From Streptomyces ficellus (GTDB lineage Bacteria; Actinomycetota; Actinomycetes; Streptomycetales; Streptomycetaceae), in contig NZ_JAUEPL010000012.1 in assembly GCF_030406405.1 (NCBI RefSeq), positions 1 to 64,000 of the forward strand: a stretch of 64,000 nt of DNA. Reading direction: 5' to 3'. Of the stretch, positions 1 through 7,955 are shown piece after piece (within the stretch, counting starts at the first letter, position 1; each line of letters starts with the position of its first letter). Made by a program: the position numbers and the translations under genes. A model generated the notes under the pieces. The model did no database searches. It saw only the letters and a program-made list of their open reading frames with translations, and was not told the origin of the DNA.

Positions 1-297
1 CCCGCGCGGCCGCTGACCCGTCCGCCGATGCGGTCGGCGAGCGTGCGGGTGGCGCGGGCTGACGGCCTGCCGCTCGCCCGGTGCCGCCGGTGCGCGGCTG
101 GCGGCGCCGGCGCCGGTCGGCGAACGGGCCGTGGCGGCGAGGGCGATGCCTCGCCAGGAGTGTGCGACCGGCGCGTACGCCGTTCGTGCCACGATGCGCC
201 CGCCATGGCGATACCCCGCCTCAAATATCGGGTATGTGCTGATTAACCCCCCGAAATTGGACGTGGGTCTGGCGCTGGGTCTGGGGAAGTGGTCGGC
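1..297. other. Left edge, no gene recognised
   Basis: No coding sequence is recognised here. Minus-strand frames stay open to the window edge from about position 205, so the 5' end of a gene running off the left side is possible, but none of the translations looks like a known family. A GGGTAT box lies at 230-235 on the plus strand and another reads outward on the minus strand (complement of 211-216). Confidence 0.3.
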
Positions 298-717
298 GTG
301 ATCGACACCGAAGGCGCGTGCGCCGAGTGGACCTTTTCGGCTGAGCCCGATGCCGTACGTGCCGCCCGCCATGTCGTCCGCGACACCCTGCGCTCCTGGG
401 AGCTGGACGCGGCCATCGGGGATGTGACGGTGCTGCTGGTGAGCGAGCTGGTGACCAATTCCCTGCGGTACGCCCACGGTCCGATCGGCGTCCGGATGAT
501 CCGGCTCCACGCCGATGACGGGTCCTTTCCGGCGCACCCGGCTCTCCTGGTCGAGGTCTCCGATCCGCTTCCGGATCCGCCCCTGGAACGGGCCGCGGGC
601 CCCGATGACGAGGGCGGCCGAGGGCTGCAACTGGTCGCCTGCTCGGCCCGCCGCTGGGGGACCCGCAAAGGCAGGTCGGGCAAGACGGTGTGGTTCGAGC
701 TGGCCCTGCCTGGTTAG
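298..717 (+). CDS. ATP-binding protein, RsbW-like anti-sigma kinase fold (HATPase_c)
   Basis: A single-domain GHKL-type ATPase of 139 residues, the type that binds an anti-sigma antagonist or a sigma factor in partner-switching networks. The N-box is visible as SELVTNSLRYA and the ATP-lid/G-box region as DEGGRGLQL, with the family ending GKTVWFELAL. The GTG at 298 is chosen because GGGGAA lies about 9 bases upstream; a GTG at 289 is in frame but almost touches that ribosome site. It lies 147 bp before a SpoIIE phosphatase whose own C-terminal ATPase domain is closely similar, so the two probably act on the same signalling branch (inference). No STAS-domain antagonist is encoded next to it. 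Confidence 0.85.
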   Translation: MIDTEGACAEWTFSAEPDAVRAARHVVRDTLRSWELDAAIGDVTVLLVSELVTNSLRYAHGPIGVRMIRLHADDGSFPAHPALLVEVSDPLPDPPLERAAGPDDEGGRGLQLVACSARRWGTRKGRSGKTVWFELALPG

Positions 718-864
718 AAGAGTGAAGGGACAACGATCACTTCCGGCTCGGCTCAAAACGAACGAGACCACCCTGTGATCGTGAACGGCGTGCCGACGGG
801 GGCCGTAGTGCTGAATACTGCGGGGATGGCCGGTCCGGTGCGGTGAGCTGGAGGGGACGGTCGC

Positions 865-3405
865 GTGAGCGAGATACCTGAGACGGCGAACGGCGTCATG
901 TGGCAGAGCAGTCCGCCTGGCTCGATCTATGACTACATCAGAGTCGCCTCCTTCTCGATCGGCCCCGACGGGCTGGTCGACCAGTGGAGCCTGCGCGCCG
1001 CTGATCTGTTCGGCATCACGGCCGAGCAGGTCAGGGGCAAGGACCCGGTCGAGGCGTTCATGCCGGCCGAGCTGCGGGCCGGCGGTCACCGCAAGGTCGC
1101 CGAGATCCTCAACGGCAAGGAATGGACCGGTCTCGTCCCGTTCCGGTTGCCGGGGGAGCGGCAGGTGCGCGGGATCGCCGAGGTTTATGTGATGCCGAGC
1201 GAGACCGAGCGCGGTGAACGGGCGGCGCTCTGCATCGTCGTCGATGTCCGCGCACTGCGGCGGATAGAGACGGATCTCGCTGCTTCGCAGGCCATTTTCG
1301 GCCAATCCCCTTTTGGCTTCCTGCTGTTCGACACGGACCTCACGGTCAAGCGCGCCAATCAGCGTTTCGCGACCGTCTTCGGGGGCTCCGCCGACGACCA
1401 CCGCGGCCGCACCGTCCACGACTACCTCTCCCGTCCCGAGGCCGAGCGGATGACCGCCGCCCTCCGGCGCGTACTGGAGACCGGCGAGTCCGTCACCGAC
1501 CTCCAGGTCACCGGCGCCGTCCCCGGCAGCACCGATCGCCGGCACTGGTCGATCAACCTCTACCGCGTGCACAGCGGATCCGGCCGGCCGGTCGGCGTCG
1601 CCGGACTCGGCACCGACGTCACCCGCCGCCAGATCGCCGCCCGCGAGGCCGCCAGCGCCCGCCGCAACCTCGCCCTCCTCAACGAGGCCAGTGCCCGCAT
1701 CGGCAACTCCCTCGACCTGGAGACCACCGCCCGCGAACTGCTCGACGTCGCCGTACCCGGCTTCTGCGACCTCGCCTCCGTCGACCTCTACCAAGGCCTG
1801 CTCACCGGCGAGGAGGCACCACCGGGCAGGGCCGACGGCAGCAGCGCCGAACTGCGCCGGGTCGCCTTCGCCAGCGCCGTATCCGACGTCCCGCTCCGCA
1901 ACCCCGGCTCCTTGCCCGGCTGCTGTGACACGGGCCCCATCGACGTCGGCGCCGTACACCGCTACCCGTTCACCTCGTCGTGTGCGAGCGCCCTGCGCAC
2001 GGGGAGGCTCCAGACCATGCCGGGAGTCGACGGCAGCCCCGTACAGTCCACGCTCGTCGTGCCGATGGTCGCGCACGACACCGTCGTCGGGCTGGTGCAG
2101 TTCTCCCGTACCAAGGGCAGCGAGCCCTTCGGGGAGCGGGACCGGGCCCTCGCCGTCGAGCTGGCCGCACGCGCCGCCGTCTGCATCGACAACGCCCGCC
2201 TCTACCGCCGGGAGCACGAGCGGGCACTGATCCTTCAGCGCAGCCTCCTGCCGCCCGGCGACCCGGAGGCCGCGGGCCTGGACATCGCCTGCCGCTATCT
2301 GCCCGGCAACACCGCGACCGAGGTGGGCGGCGACTGGTTCGACGTCATCCAACTGCCCGGACACCGCACCGCCCTGGTCGTCGGCGACGTCATGGGACGC
2401 GGGCTGAGGGCCGCCGTCGCCATGGGCGAGCTGCGCACCGCGGTACGCACCCTGGCCCAGCTCGACCTGGAGCCGGCCGAGGTCCTCTCCCATCTCGACG
2501 AGATCGCCCGCGGCCTCGGCACCCCGACGGGCGGCCGCCAGGCTTCCCGGGTCGCCACCAAGGCACGCGGCCCCGAGCTGTCCGAGGTCTACCTCGCGAC
2601 CTGTGTGTACGCCGTCTACGACGCCGTCACCCGCCGCTGTACGTTCGCCAACGCCGGCCACCTGCCACCCGTGCTGGTCGAGCCGGGGGAGGCGGCGCTG
2701 CAGCTCGACGTGCCGCCCGGGATGCCGCTCGGGGTCGGTGGCGAGCCCTTCGAGGAGGTGGAGGTCGAGCTGCCGGAGGGCGCGCTGCTCGCCCTCTACA
2801 CGGACGGGCTCGTCGAGTCGCGTCACCACCCCCTGGACGAGGGCATGCACGCCTTCCGCCGTGCGCTGACCGATCCCGGACGGCCGCTCGAAGACGTCTG
2901 CGACCACGTGCTGAACACCCTGGACACCCGGCACGGCGAGGACGACATCGCCCTGCTGATGGCCCGCATCCAGGGCCTGCCGGCCGAGGCGGTGGGCGAC
3001 TGGCGGCTGCCGCGCGAGCCCCGGTCGGTGGGGCGCGCCAGGGAACTGGCCCGCGCCCAGCTGATCGCCTGGGACCTCGAACCACTGGTGGACACGGTCG
3101 AGCTGCTCGTCAGCGAACTGGTCACCAACGCGCTGCGGTACGGCGAGGGCGAGATACGGCTCCGGCTGCTGCGCGACCGCACCCTCGTCTGCGAGGTGTG
3201 GGACGCGGGCCTGGTCCAGCCCCGGCGGCGGCGGGCCCGGGACACCGACGAGGGCGGCCGCGGCCTCCAGCTCGTCGGCCTGCTCAGCGCGGGCTGGGGC
3301 TCGCGCCGCACACCTCGCGGCAAGACGGTCTGGTTCGAGCTCGCCCTGCCGGACGGCGACAGGGCGACCGAACCGACCGTCGACCAACTGCTGAGCATGT
3401 TCTGA
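865..3405 (+). CDS. SpoIIE-type serine phosphatase with PAS, GAF and HATPase domains
   Basis: An 846-residue multidomain regulator. In order: a PAS domain (about 15-130), a second PAS domain (about 135-260), a GAF domain (about 265-450), a PP2C/SpoIIE phosphatase (about 460-695; metal-binding GGDWFD and VVGDVMGRG, later GEDDIALL), and a C-terminal HATPase domain (about 715-835; SELVTNALRY, DEGGRGLQL). Such proteins dephosphorylate anti-anti-sigma factors, while the ATPase domain can act as anti-sigma kinase, so kinase and phosphatase are fused. No transmembrane segment is seen, so sensing should be cytoplasmic through PAS/GAF ligands. GTG start with GGAGGGG upstream. The final HATPase resembles the preceding small gene. 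Its signal and target sigma factor cannot be read from sequence. Confidence 0.9.
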   Translation: MSEIPETANGVMWQSSPPGSIYDYIRVASFSIGPDGLVDQWSLRAADLFGITAEQVRGKDPVEAFMPAELRAGGHRKVAEILNGKEWTGLVPFRLPGERQVRGIAEVYVMPSETERGERAALCIVVDVRALRRIETDLAASQAIFGQSPFGFLLFDTDLTVKRANQRFATVFGGSADDHRGRTVHDYLSRPEAERMTAALRRVLETGESVTDLQVTGAVPGSTDRRHWSINLYRVHSGSGRPVGVAGLGTDVTRRQIAAREAASARRNLALLNEASARIGNSLDLETTARELLDVAVPGFCDLASVDLYQGLLTGEEAPPGRADGSSAELRRVAFASAVSDVPLRNPGSLPGCCDTGPIDVGAVHRYPFTSSCASALRTGRLQTMPGVDGSPVQSTLVVPMVAHDTVVGLVQFSRTKGSEPFGERDRALAVELAARAAVCIDNARLYRREHERALILQRSLLPPGDPEAAGLDIACRYLPGNTATEVGGDWFDVIQLPGHRTALVVGDVMGRGLRAAVAMGELRTAVRTLAQLDLEPAEVLSHLDEIARGLGTPTGGRQASRVATKARGPELSEVYLATCVYAVYDAVTRRCTFANAGHLPPVLVEPGEAALQLDVPPGMPLGVGGEPFEEVEVELPEGALLALYTDGLVESRHHPLDEGMHAFRRALTDPGRPLEDVCDHVLNTLDTRHGEDDIALLMARIQGLPAEAVGDWRLPREPRSVGRARELARAQLIAWDLEPLVDTVELLVSELVTNALRYGEGEIRLRLLRDRTLVCEVWDAGLVQPRRRRARDTDEGGRGLQLVGLLSAGWGSRRTPRGKTVWFELALPDGDRATEPTVDQLLSMF

Positions 3406-3419
3406 CGCGACGCGACCAC

Positions 3420-3458
3420 CGCATCGCCGGCGGCCGGAGACCGGCCGCCGGCGATGCG
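3420..3458. terminator. Bidirectional hairpin terminator
   Basis: Perfect 18-bp inverted repeat (arms 3420-3437 and 3441-3458) with an AGA loop, sitting between the convergent phosphatase gene and sdhB. There is no T-run, as is usual for Streptomyces terminators. Confidence 0.75.
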
Positions 3459-3474
3459 GGTCAGGGGCTGCGGG

Positions 3475-4245
3475 TCAGGGTCGGCGGCGGCCGATCTTGT
3501 TGCCGAGCCAGACCAGGGGGTCGTATTTGCGGTCCACCGCCCGCTCCTTCAACGGGATCAGCGCGTTGTCGGTGATCTTGATCTGCTCGGGGCAGACCTC
3601 CGTACAGCACTTGGTGATGTTGCAGTAGCCGAGACCGTGCTCGTCCTGCGCCGTGCGCTTGCGGTCCAGGCCCGCTTCCTCCGCCGCGTCCAGCGGGTGC
3701 ATGTCCAGCTCGGCGATGCGCATCAGGAAGCGCGGTCCGGCGAAGGCGGCCTTGTTCTCCTCGTGGTCGCGGACCACATGGCAGGTGTCCTGGCACAGGA
3801 AGCACTCGATGCACTTGCGGAACTCCTGCGGACGGTCCACGTCCTCCTGCCGCATACGGTAGTCACCCGGTGCGACACCCGGTGGCGGGACGAAGGAGGG
3901 GATCTCGCGGGCCTTCTCGTAGTTGAAGGACACGTCCGTGACCAGGTCGCGGACGACCGGGAAGGCGCGCAGCGGGGTCACCGTGATCACCTCGTCGCGC
4001 GAGAACACCGACATGCGCGTCATGCACATCAGCCGGGGCCGCCCGTTGATCTCCGCGCTGCACGAACCGCACTTGCCCGCCTTGCAGTTCCAGCGCACCG
4101 CGAGATCCGGGGCCTGGGTGGCCTGCAACCGGTGGATGATGTCGAGGACGACCTCGCCGTCGTTCACCTCGACGGTGAAGTCCTTCAGTCCGCCGCCGGC
4201 CGTGTCCCCCCGCCACACCCGGAAGCTGGCGTCATAGGTGGTCAC
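3475..4245 (-). CDS. sdhB: Succinate dehydrogenase/fumarate reductase iron-sulfur subunit
   Basis: A 256-residue electron-transfer subunit of complex II. It carries three cluster motifs: a plant-type [2Fe-2S] site (C54, C59, C62, C74 in CKAGKCGSC...RLMC), then CIECFLCQDTC (from C145) and CNITKCCTEVC (from C208) for the [4Fe-4S] and [3Fe-4S] clusters. The start is the GTG at 4245, whose GTGA overlaps the TGA of sdhA by four bases, indicating translational coupling; longer upstream frames are not supported. Length matches the mycobacterial Sdh1 iron-sulfur subunit. Last gene of the sdhC-sdhA-sdhB operon. Confidence 0.93.
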   Translation of the reverse strand: MTTYDASFRVWRGDTAGGGLKDFTVEVNDGEVVLDIIHRLQATQAPDLAVRWNCKAGKCGSCSAEINGRPRLMCMTRMSVFSRDEVITVTPLRAFPVVRDLVTDVSFNYEKAREIPSFVPPPGVAPGDYRMRQEDVDRPQEFRKCIECFLCQDTCHVVRDHEENKAAFAGPRFLMRIAELDMHPLDAAEEAGLDRKRTAQDEHGLGYCNITKCCTEVCPEQIKITDNALIPLKERAVDRKYDPLVWLGNKIGRRRP

Positions 4246-6152
4246 TCGTAGAGCTCCTCTTCGGCGAGGTACTTGACCAGCTCCTCCTTGTCGAAGAGGG
4301 CGAGCAGGTCGGGACGGATGGGTTCGGTGTTCGTACGTTCCAGGGCGATCTGCCCCTCGTCGGCGTCGGGATCGGCGAGGCGGCACAGCAGGTTCACCCG
4401 CCGCCAGTCCCGCTCCATGTCCGGGTAGTCCTCGCGGGTGTGGCCGCCCCGGCTCTCCGTCCGCTCCAGCGCCGCCCGCGCTACGCACTCGCTGACCAGC
4501 AGCATGTTGCGCAGGTCCAGCGCCAGGTGCCAGCCGGGGTTGAACTGCCGGTGGCCCTCGACGCCCGCCCCGCGCGTGCGCACCCGCAGCTCGCCCAGCG
4601 TCCTCAGGGCCTGCTTCATCTCCTCCTCGCGCCGGATGATGCCGACCAGGTCGTTCATCGTCTGCTGGAGTTCCTGATGCAGGGTGTACGGGTTCTCCGG
4701 CCGCCCGCCGGCCGCGGCACCGTGGGCGGCGAACGGCCGCAGCGCCTCCTCCGCGGCCGCGGCGACCTGGGCGTCCGCCACCGCCGGCCGCGCGGCGCCG
4801 AGCCCGGCCGCGTACTGAGCCGCGGACAGCCCGGCCCGGCGGCCGAAGACCAGCAGGTCGGACAGCGAGTTGCCGCCGAGCCGGTTGGAGCCGTGCATTC
4901 CGCCCGCGACCTCACCGGCCGCGTACAGCCCCGGCACACCGACCGCCGCGGCCGTGTCCGACTCGACGGCGACCCCGCCCATCACGTAGTGGCAGGTCGG
5001 CCCGACCTCCATCGGCTCGGCCGTGATGTCGACATCGGCCAGCTCCTTGAACTGGTGGTACATCGACGGCAGCCGCCGCCGGATCACCTCGGCCGGCATA
5101 CGGGTGGACACGTCCAGGAAGACCCCGCCGTGCGGTGAGCCGCGCCCCGCCTTGACCTCCGAGTTGATCGCGCGGGCGACCTCGTCGCGCGGGAGCAGCT
5201 CGGGGGGGCGCCGGTTGTTGTCCGGGTCCTCGTACCAGCGGTCGCCCTCCTCCTCCGTCTCGGCGTACTTCTCCCTGAAGACGTCGGGGATGTAGTCGAA
5301 CATGAACCGCTTGCCGTCGCTGTTGCGCAGCACGCCGCCGTCGCCGCGTACGGACTCGGTGACGAGGATGCCCTTCACCGACGGGGGCCAGACCATCCCG
5401 GTCGGATGGAACTGGACGAACTCCATGTTCACCAGCGGCGCGCCCGCGAGCAGCGCCAGCGCGTGACCGTCGCCCGTGTACTCCCAGGAGTTGGACGTCA
5501 CCTTGAAGGACTTGCCGATCCCGCCGGTCGCGAGGATCACGGAAGGGGCCTCCAGCACGAAGAAGCGGCCGGACTCCCGCTCGTAACAGAAGGCCCCGGA
5601 GACCCGGCCATCGTCTTTCAGCACACGCGTGACCGTGCACTCCTGGAAGACCTTCAGCCGGGCCTCGTAGTCCCCGAACCGCTCCTTGTCCTCCTGCTGG
5701 AGGGACACGATCTTCTGCTGGAGCGTACGGATCAGCTCCAGGCCGGTGCGGTCGCCGACGTGCGCGAGACGCGGGTACTCGTGGCCGCCGAAGTTGCGCT
5801 GCGAGATCCGCCCGTCCTTCGTCCGGTCGAACAGGGCGCCCCACGTCTCCAGCTCCCACACCCGGTCGGGCGCCTCGCGCGCGTGCAGCTCCGCCATGCG
5901 CCACTGGTTGAGGAACTTGCCGCCGCGCATGGTGTCGCGGAAGTGCACCTGCCAGTTGTCACCGGGATTGGCGTTGCCCATGGAGGCGGCGATGCCGCCC
6001 TCCGCCATCACCGTGTGGGCCTTGCCGAAGAGCGACTTGCAGATGACGGCCGTACGGGCGCCCTGCTCACGCGCCTCGATGGCGGCCCGCAGCCCGGCGC
6101 CGCCGGCGCCCACCACGACGACGTCCCACTGCTGCCGTTCCGCTTGCGTCAT
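4242..6152 (-). CDS. sdhA: Succinate dehydrogenase/fumarate reductase flavoprotein subunit
   Basis: A 636-residue FAD subunit that oxidises succinate to fumarate at the cytoplasmic face. The N-terminal dinucleotide fold is VVVVGAGGAGL (about 11-21). H46 in KAHTVMAEGG is in the place of the histidine that carries covalent FAD in the family. FHPTGMV supplies a conserved active-site histidine, and the C-terminal SGGTH-type helical domain is intact. ATG start with GGAAGGTG seven bases upstream. It is 15 bp behind sdhC and overlaps sdhB by 4 bp. Size fits mycobacterial Sdh1-type SdhA. Confidence 0.94.
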   Translation of the reverse strand: MTQAERQQWDVVVVGAGGAGLRAAIEAREQGARTAVICKSLFGKAHTVMAEGGIAASMGNANPGDNWQVHFRDTMRGGKFLNQWRMAELHAREAPDRVWELETWGALFDRTKDGRISQRNFGGHEYPRLAHVGDRTGLELIRTLQQKIVSLQQEDKERFGDYEARLKVFQECTVTRVLKDDGRVSGAFCYERESGRFFVLEAPSVILATGGIGKSFKVTSNSWEYTGDGHALALLAGAPLVNMEFVQFHPTGMVWPPSVKGILVTESVRGDGGVLRNSDGKRFMFDYIPDVFREKYAETEEEGDRWYEDPDNNRRPPELLPRDEVARAINSEVKAGRGSPHGGVFLDVSTRMPAEVIRRRLPSMYHQFKELADVDITAEPMEVGPTCHYVMGGVAVESDTAAAVGVPGLYAAGEVAGGMHGSNRLGGNSLSDLLVFGRRAGLSAAQYAAGLGAARPAVADAQVAAAAEEALRPFAAHGAAAGGRPENPYTLHQELQQTMNDLVGIIRREEEMKQALRTLGELRVRTRGAGVEGHRQFNPGWHLALDLRNMLLVSECVARAALERTESRGGHTREDYPDMERDWRRVNLLCRLADPDADEGQIALERTNTEPIRPDLLALFDKEELVKYLAEEELYE

Positions 6153-6167
6153 CAGGCACCTTCCATG

Positions 6168-7025
6168 TCAGAACAGCCTCGGATCGTCGAAAGCGCCGGT
6201 GGCCAGCAGGTACACGTAGAAGTCGGCGAGCGCGACGCTGATCAGCGACGCCCACGCGAGTTGCATATGGCGGGCGTTGAGCCGACCGACCCAGTTCCAC
6301 ATCCGGTAGCGGACGGGATGCTTCGAGAAGTGCTTCAGCCGGCCGCCGACGATGTGCCGGCAGGAGTGGCAGGAGAGCGTGTACGCCCAGATCAGCACGA
6401 TGTTGACGAGGAAGACCAGCGTCCCCAGACCCATGTGCCCCCACGCGTAGGAGGCGTCGCGGAAGGCGAGCACGGTGTCGTACGTGAGGATCCCCGCGAC
6501 GGGCAGGGCGGCGTAGAAGAAGTACCGGTGGATGTTCTGCAGGACCAGCGGGAAGCGGGTCTCGCCGGTGTACTTCTTGTGCGGCTCGGCGACCGCGCAG
6601 GCCGGGGGCGACGCCCAGAAGCCCCGGTAGTAGGCCTTGCGGTAGTAGTAGCAGGTCAGCCGGAAGCCGAGCGGGAAGATCAGGATCAGCAGGGCGGGGG
6701 ACAGGCCCCACCAGTTGCCGAAGATCTCCCAGTTGGGGCCGTCCTTCATCGGTACGCAGTTCTCGGCGAGGCACGGCGAGTAGAACGGCGAGACGTAGGG
6801 CGCGGCGTAGTAGTCGCTGTTCGCGAAGGCGCGCCAGGTGGAGTAGACGACGAACGCCAGCAGTCCGGCGGCGGTGGCGGCCGGCGCGAGCCACCAGCGG
6901 TCGGTACGGAGGTGGCGGGGCGCGATGGCGGCGCGCGTCGGGCTGTGCACGCCGGTGGCGTCGACACAGCCCGTGCCGCCGGCGCGGCCCGTGTCGGTGT
7001 CGGGTGGTTCGGTGCCTGTGGCCAA
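6168..7025 (-). CDS. sdhC: Succinate dehydrogenase membrane anchor, Sdh1/Rieske type
   Basis: A 285-residue membrane subunit with about five hydrophobic helices (roughly 47-66, 104-126, 166-184, 197-217, 256-274). A CHSCRH motif (C219, H220, C222, H224) sits at the end of the fourth helix. Mycobacterial Sdh1 (known from its structure) uses a membrane-embedded Rieske-type [2Fe-2S] cluster in SdhC instead of haem; these Cys/His residues are candidate ligands, but that assignment is inference. No sdhD follows, consistent with a single-subunit anchor. The start is a TTG at 7025 with GAGGAG six to seven bases upstream. First gene of the operon. Confidence 0.85.
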   Translation of the reverse strand: MATGTEPPDTDTGRAGGTGCVDATGVHSPTRAAIAPRHLRTDRWWLAPAATAAGLLAFVVYSTWRAFANSDYYAAPYVSPFYSPCLAENCVPMKDGPNWEIFGNWWGLSPALLILIFPLGFRLTCYYYRKAYYRGFWASPPACAVAEPHKKYTGETRFPLVLQNIHRYFFYAALPVAGILTYDTVLAFRDASYAWGHMGLGTLVFLVNIVLIWAYTLSCHSCRHIVGGRLKHFSKHPVRYRMWNWVGRLNARHMQLAWASLISVALADFYVYLLATGAFDDPRLF

Positions 7026-7482
7026 CGGGATCTCCTCGGGCGCGGGCCGGTCCTGGCGCGCGCCGGTCGGTCAGGGGTGTGGGGGTCCGGCGGGGGTGGC
7101 GGAGGCGGTGCGGTGGCGTTCGGACGCCGGGCGGTGGTGGCCGGGCGGTGGTGGCCGGGCCGGGTGCCCGGGGGCTGGGTGGAGGTGCGTACCGGCCGGG
7201 CGCCTGCCGGTACTCCGGAGGCGGAGGCGGAGGCGGAGGCGGAGGCGTACGTGCGGACGCCGGGCGGGGCGGGACCGGCCGGGCCACGGAGCCGTGACCC
7301 ATGCCGGCGGGGGGCGCCGGAACGGCAGCCCCCGGGCGACGCCCGAGCGCCGAACCGGGCGCGCCCCCGCCCGTACCGAGCAGGCACCTGGACGCGCCGT
7401 CGCCGGAGCGGTGGCGTGGCGCGAGGGGGCGCGCGCAGGGCGCCCGCCCACGGCCCGCGCCCCGAGCCCGGTCCACCGCCCG
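7026..7482. other. Intergenic region upstream of sdhCAB
   Basis: 457 bases with no gene I can support; open frames here have atypical composition and no homology I recognise. It must contain the promoter of the minus-strand sdh operon. Its only striking element is the hexanucleotide array at 7216-7247. Confidence 0.5.
7216..7247. repeat. (GGAGGC)5 hexanucleotide tandem repeat
   Basis: Five uninterrupted GGAGGC units, about 190 bases upstream of the sdhC start and on the other strand reading GCCTCC. Lengths divisible by six are prone to slippage; it lies in non-coding DNA. Confidence 0.8.
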
Positions 7483-7713
7483 TCAGGGCGCGTGGCGGTC
7501 TCGGGCGCCCAGGCCCTCGTCGTCCGAGTCCGTCCACAGCGAGCTGTCGTACGGGGTGTCGGGGATGGTGACCAGGCCGTCCGGCCGGCCGACCGCCGCG
7601 GGAACCGGCTTCCCCTCCCGCTGCTGCGCGAGGCTCCGCTCCAGTTGTCCGACGGAGCGGACCAGGTCGTCGAGGCAGCGCTTGACGGCCGTCAAATCAT
7701 CTTGAAGTGACAT
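7483..7713 (-). CDS. Small conserved coiled-coil protein, unknown function
   Basis: A 76-residue acidic protein. Residues 1-32 have a heptad-like pattern (LTAVKRCLDDLVRSVGQLE) suggesting a short coiled coil, followed by a proline/aspartate-rich tail. ATG start at 7713 with GAGGG about seven bases upstream. It is transcribed divergently from the lipoprotein at 7956. I do not recognise a function; it looks like a small Streptomyces-conserved protein. Confidence 0.6.
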   Translation of the reverse strand: MSLQDDLTAVKRCLDDLVRSVGQLERSLAQQREGKPVPAAVGRPDGLVTIPDTPYDSSLWTDSDDEGLGARDRHAP

Positions 7714-7955
7714 GAATTGCCCTCACTTCCGCGATCGCGGGTGGCAAACACGCGCCTGCGAGTGTTGCGCGTCACATCCCCCATTGTGAAGCCACGTGCA
7801 CGGATTCCACTCTCCCGGGCTTGGGCCGCACGGGTGGAGTTCGCGGCCGATCCCGCCGTGTCGCCGCCGCGGGGCCCTCCCGGTCCATTTCAGTGTATGG
7901 GCAATAGGTGTGATCATCCCTAAATTCCACAAAACAGGACGAAGAGGTACAAGAC

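Noticed and set aside
28..246. 72-codon Arg/Ala-rich frame at the left edge
   Set aside because: Random-looking composition, no ribosome site and no family; probably non-coding.
5406..7571. 721-codon plus-strand frame opposite sdhA/sdhC
   Set aside because: Antisense of conserved complex II genes; no homology and Arg/His/Gln-rich composition typical of shadows.
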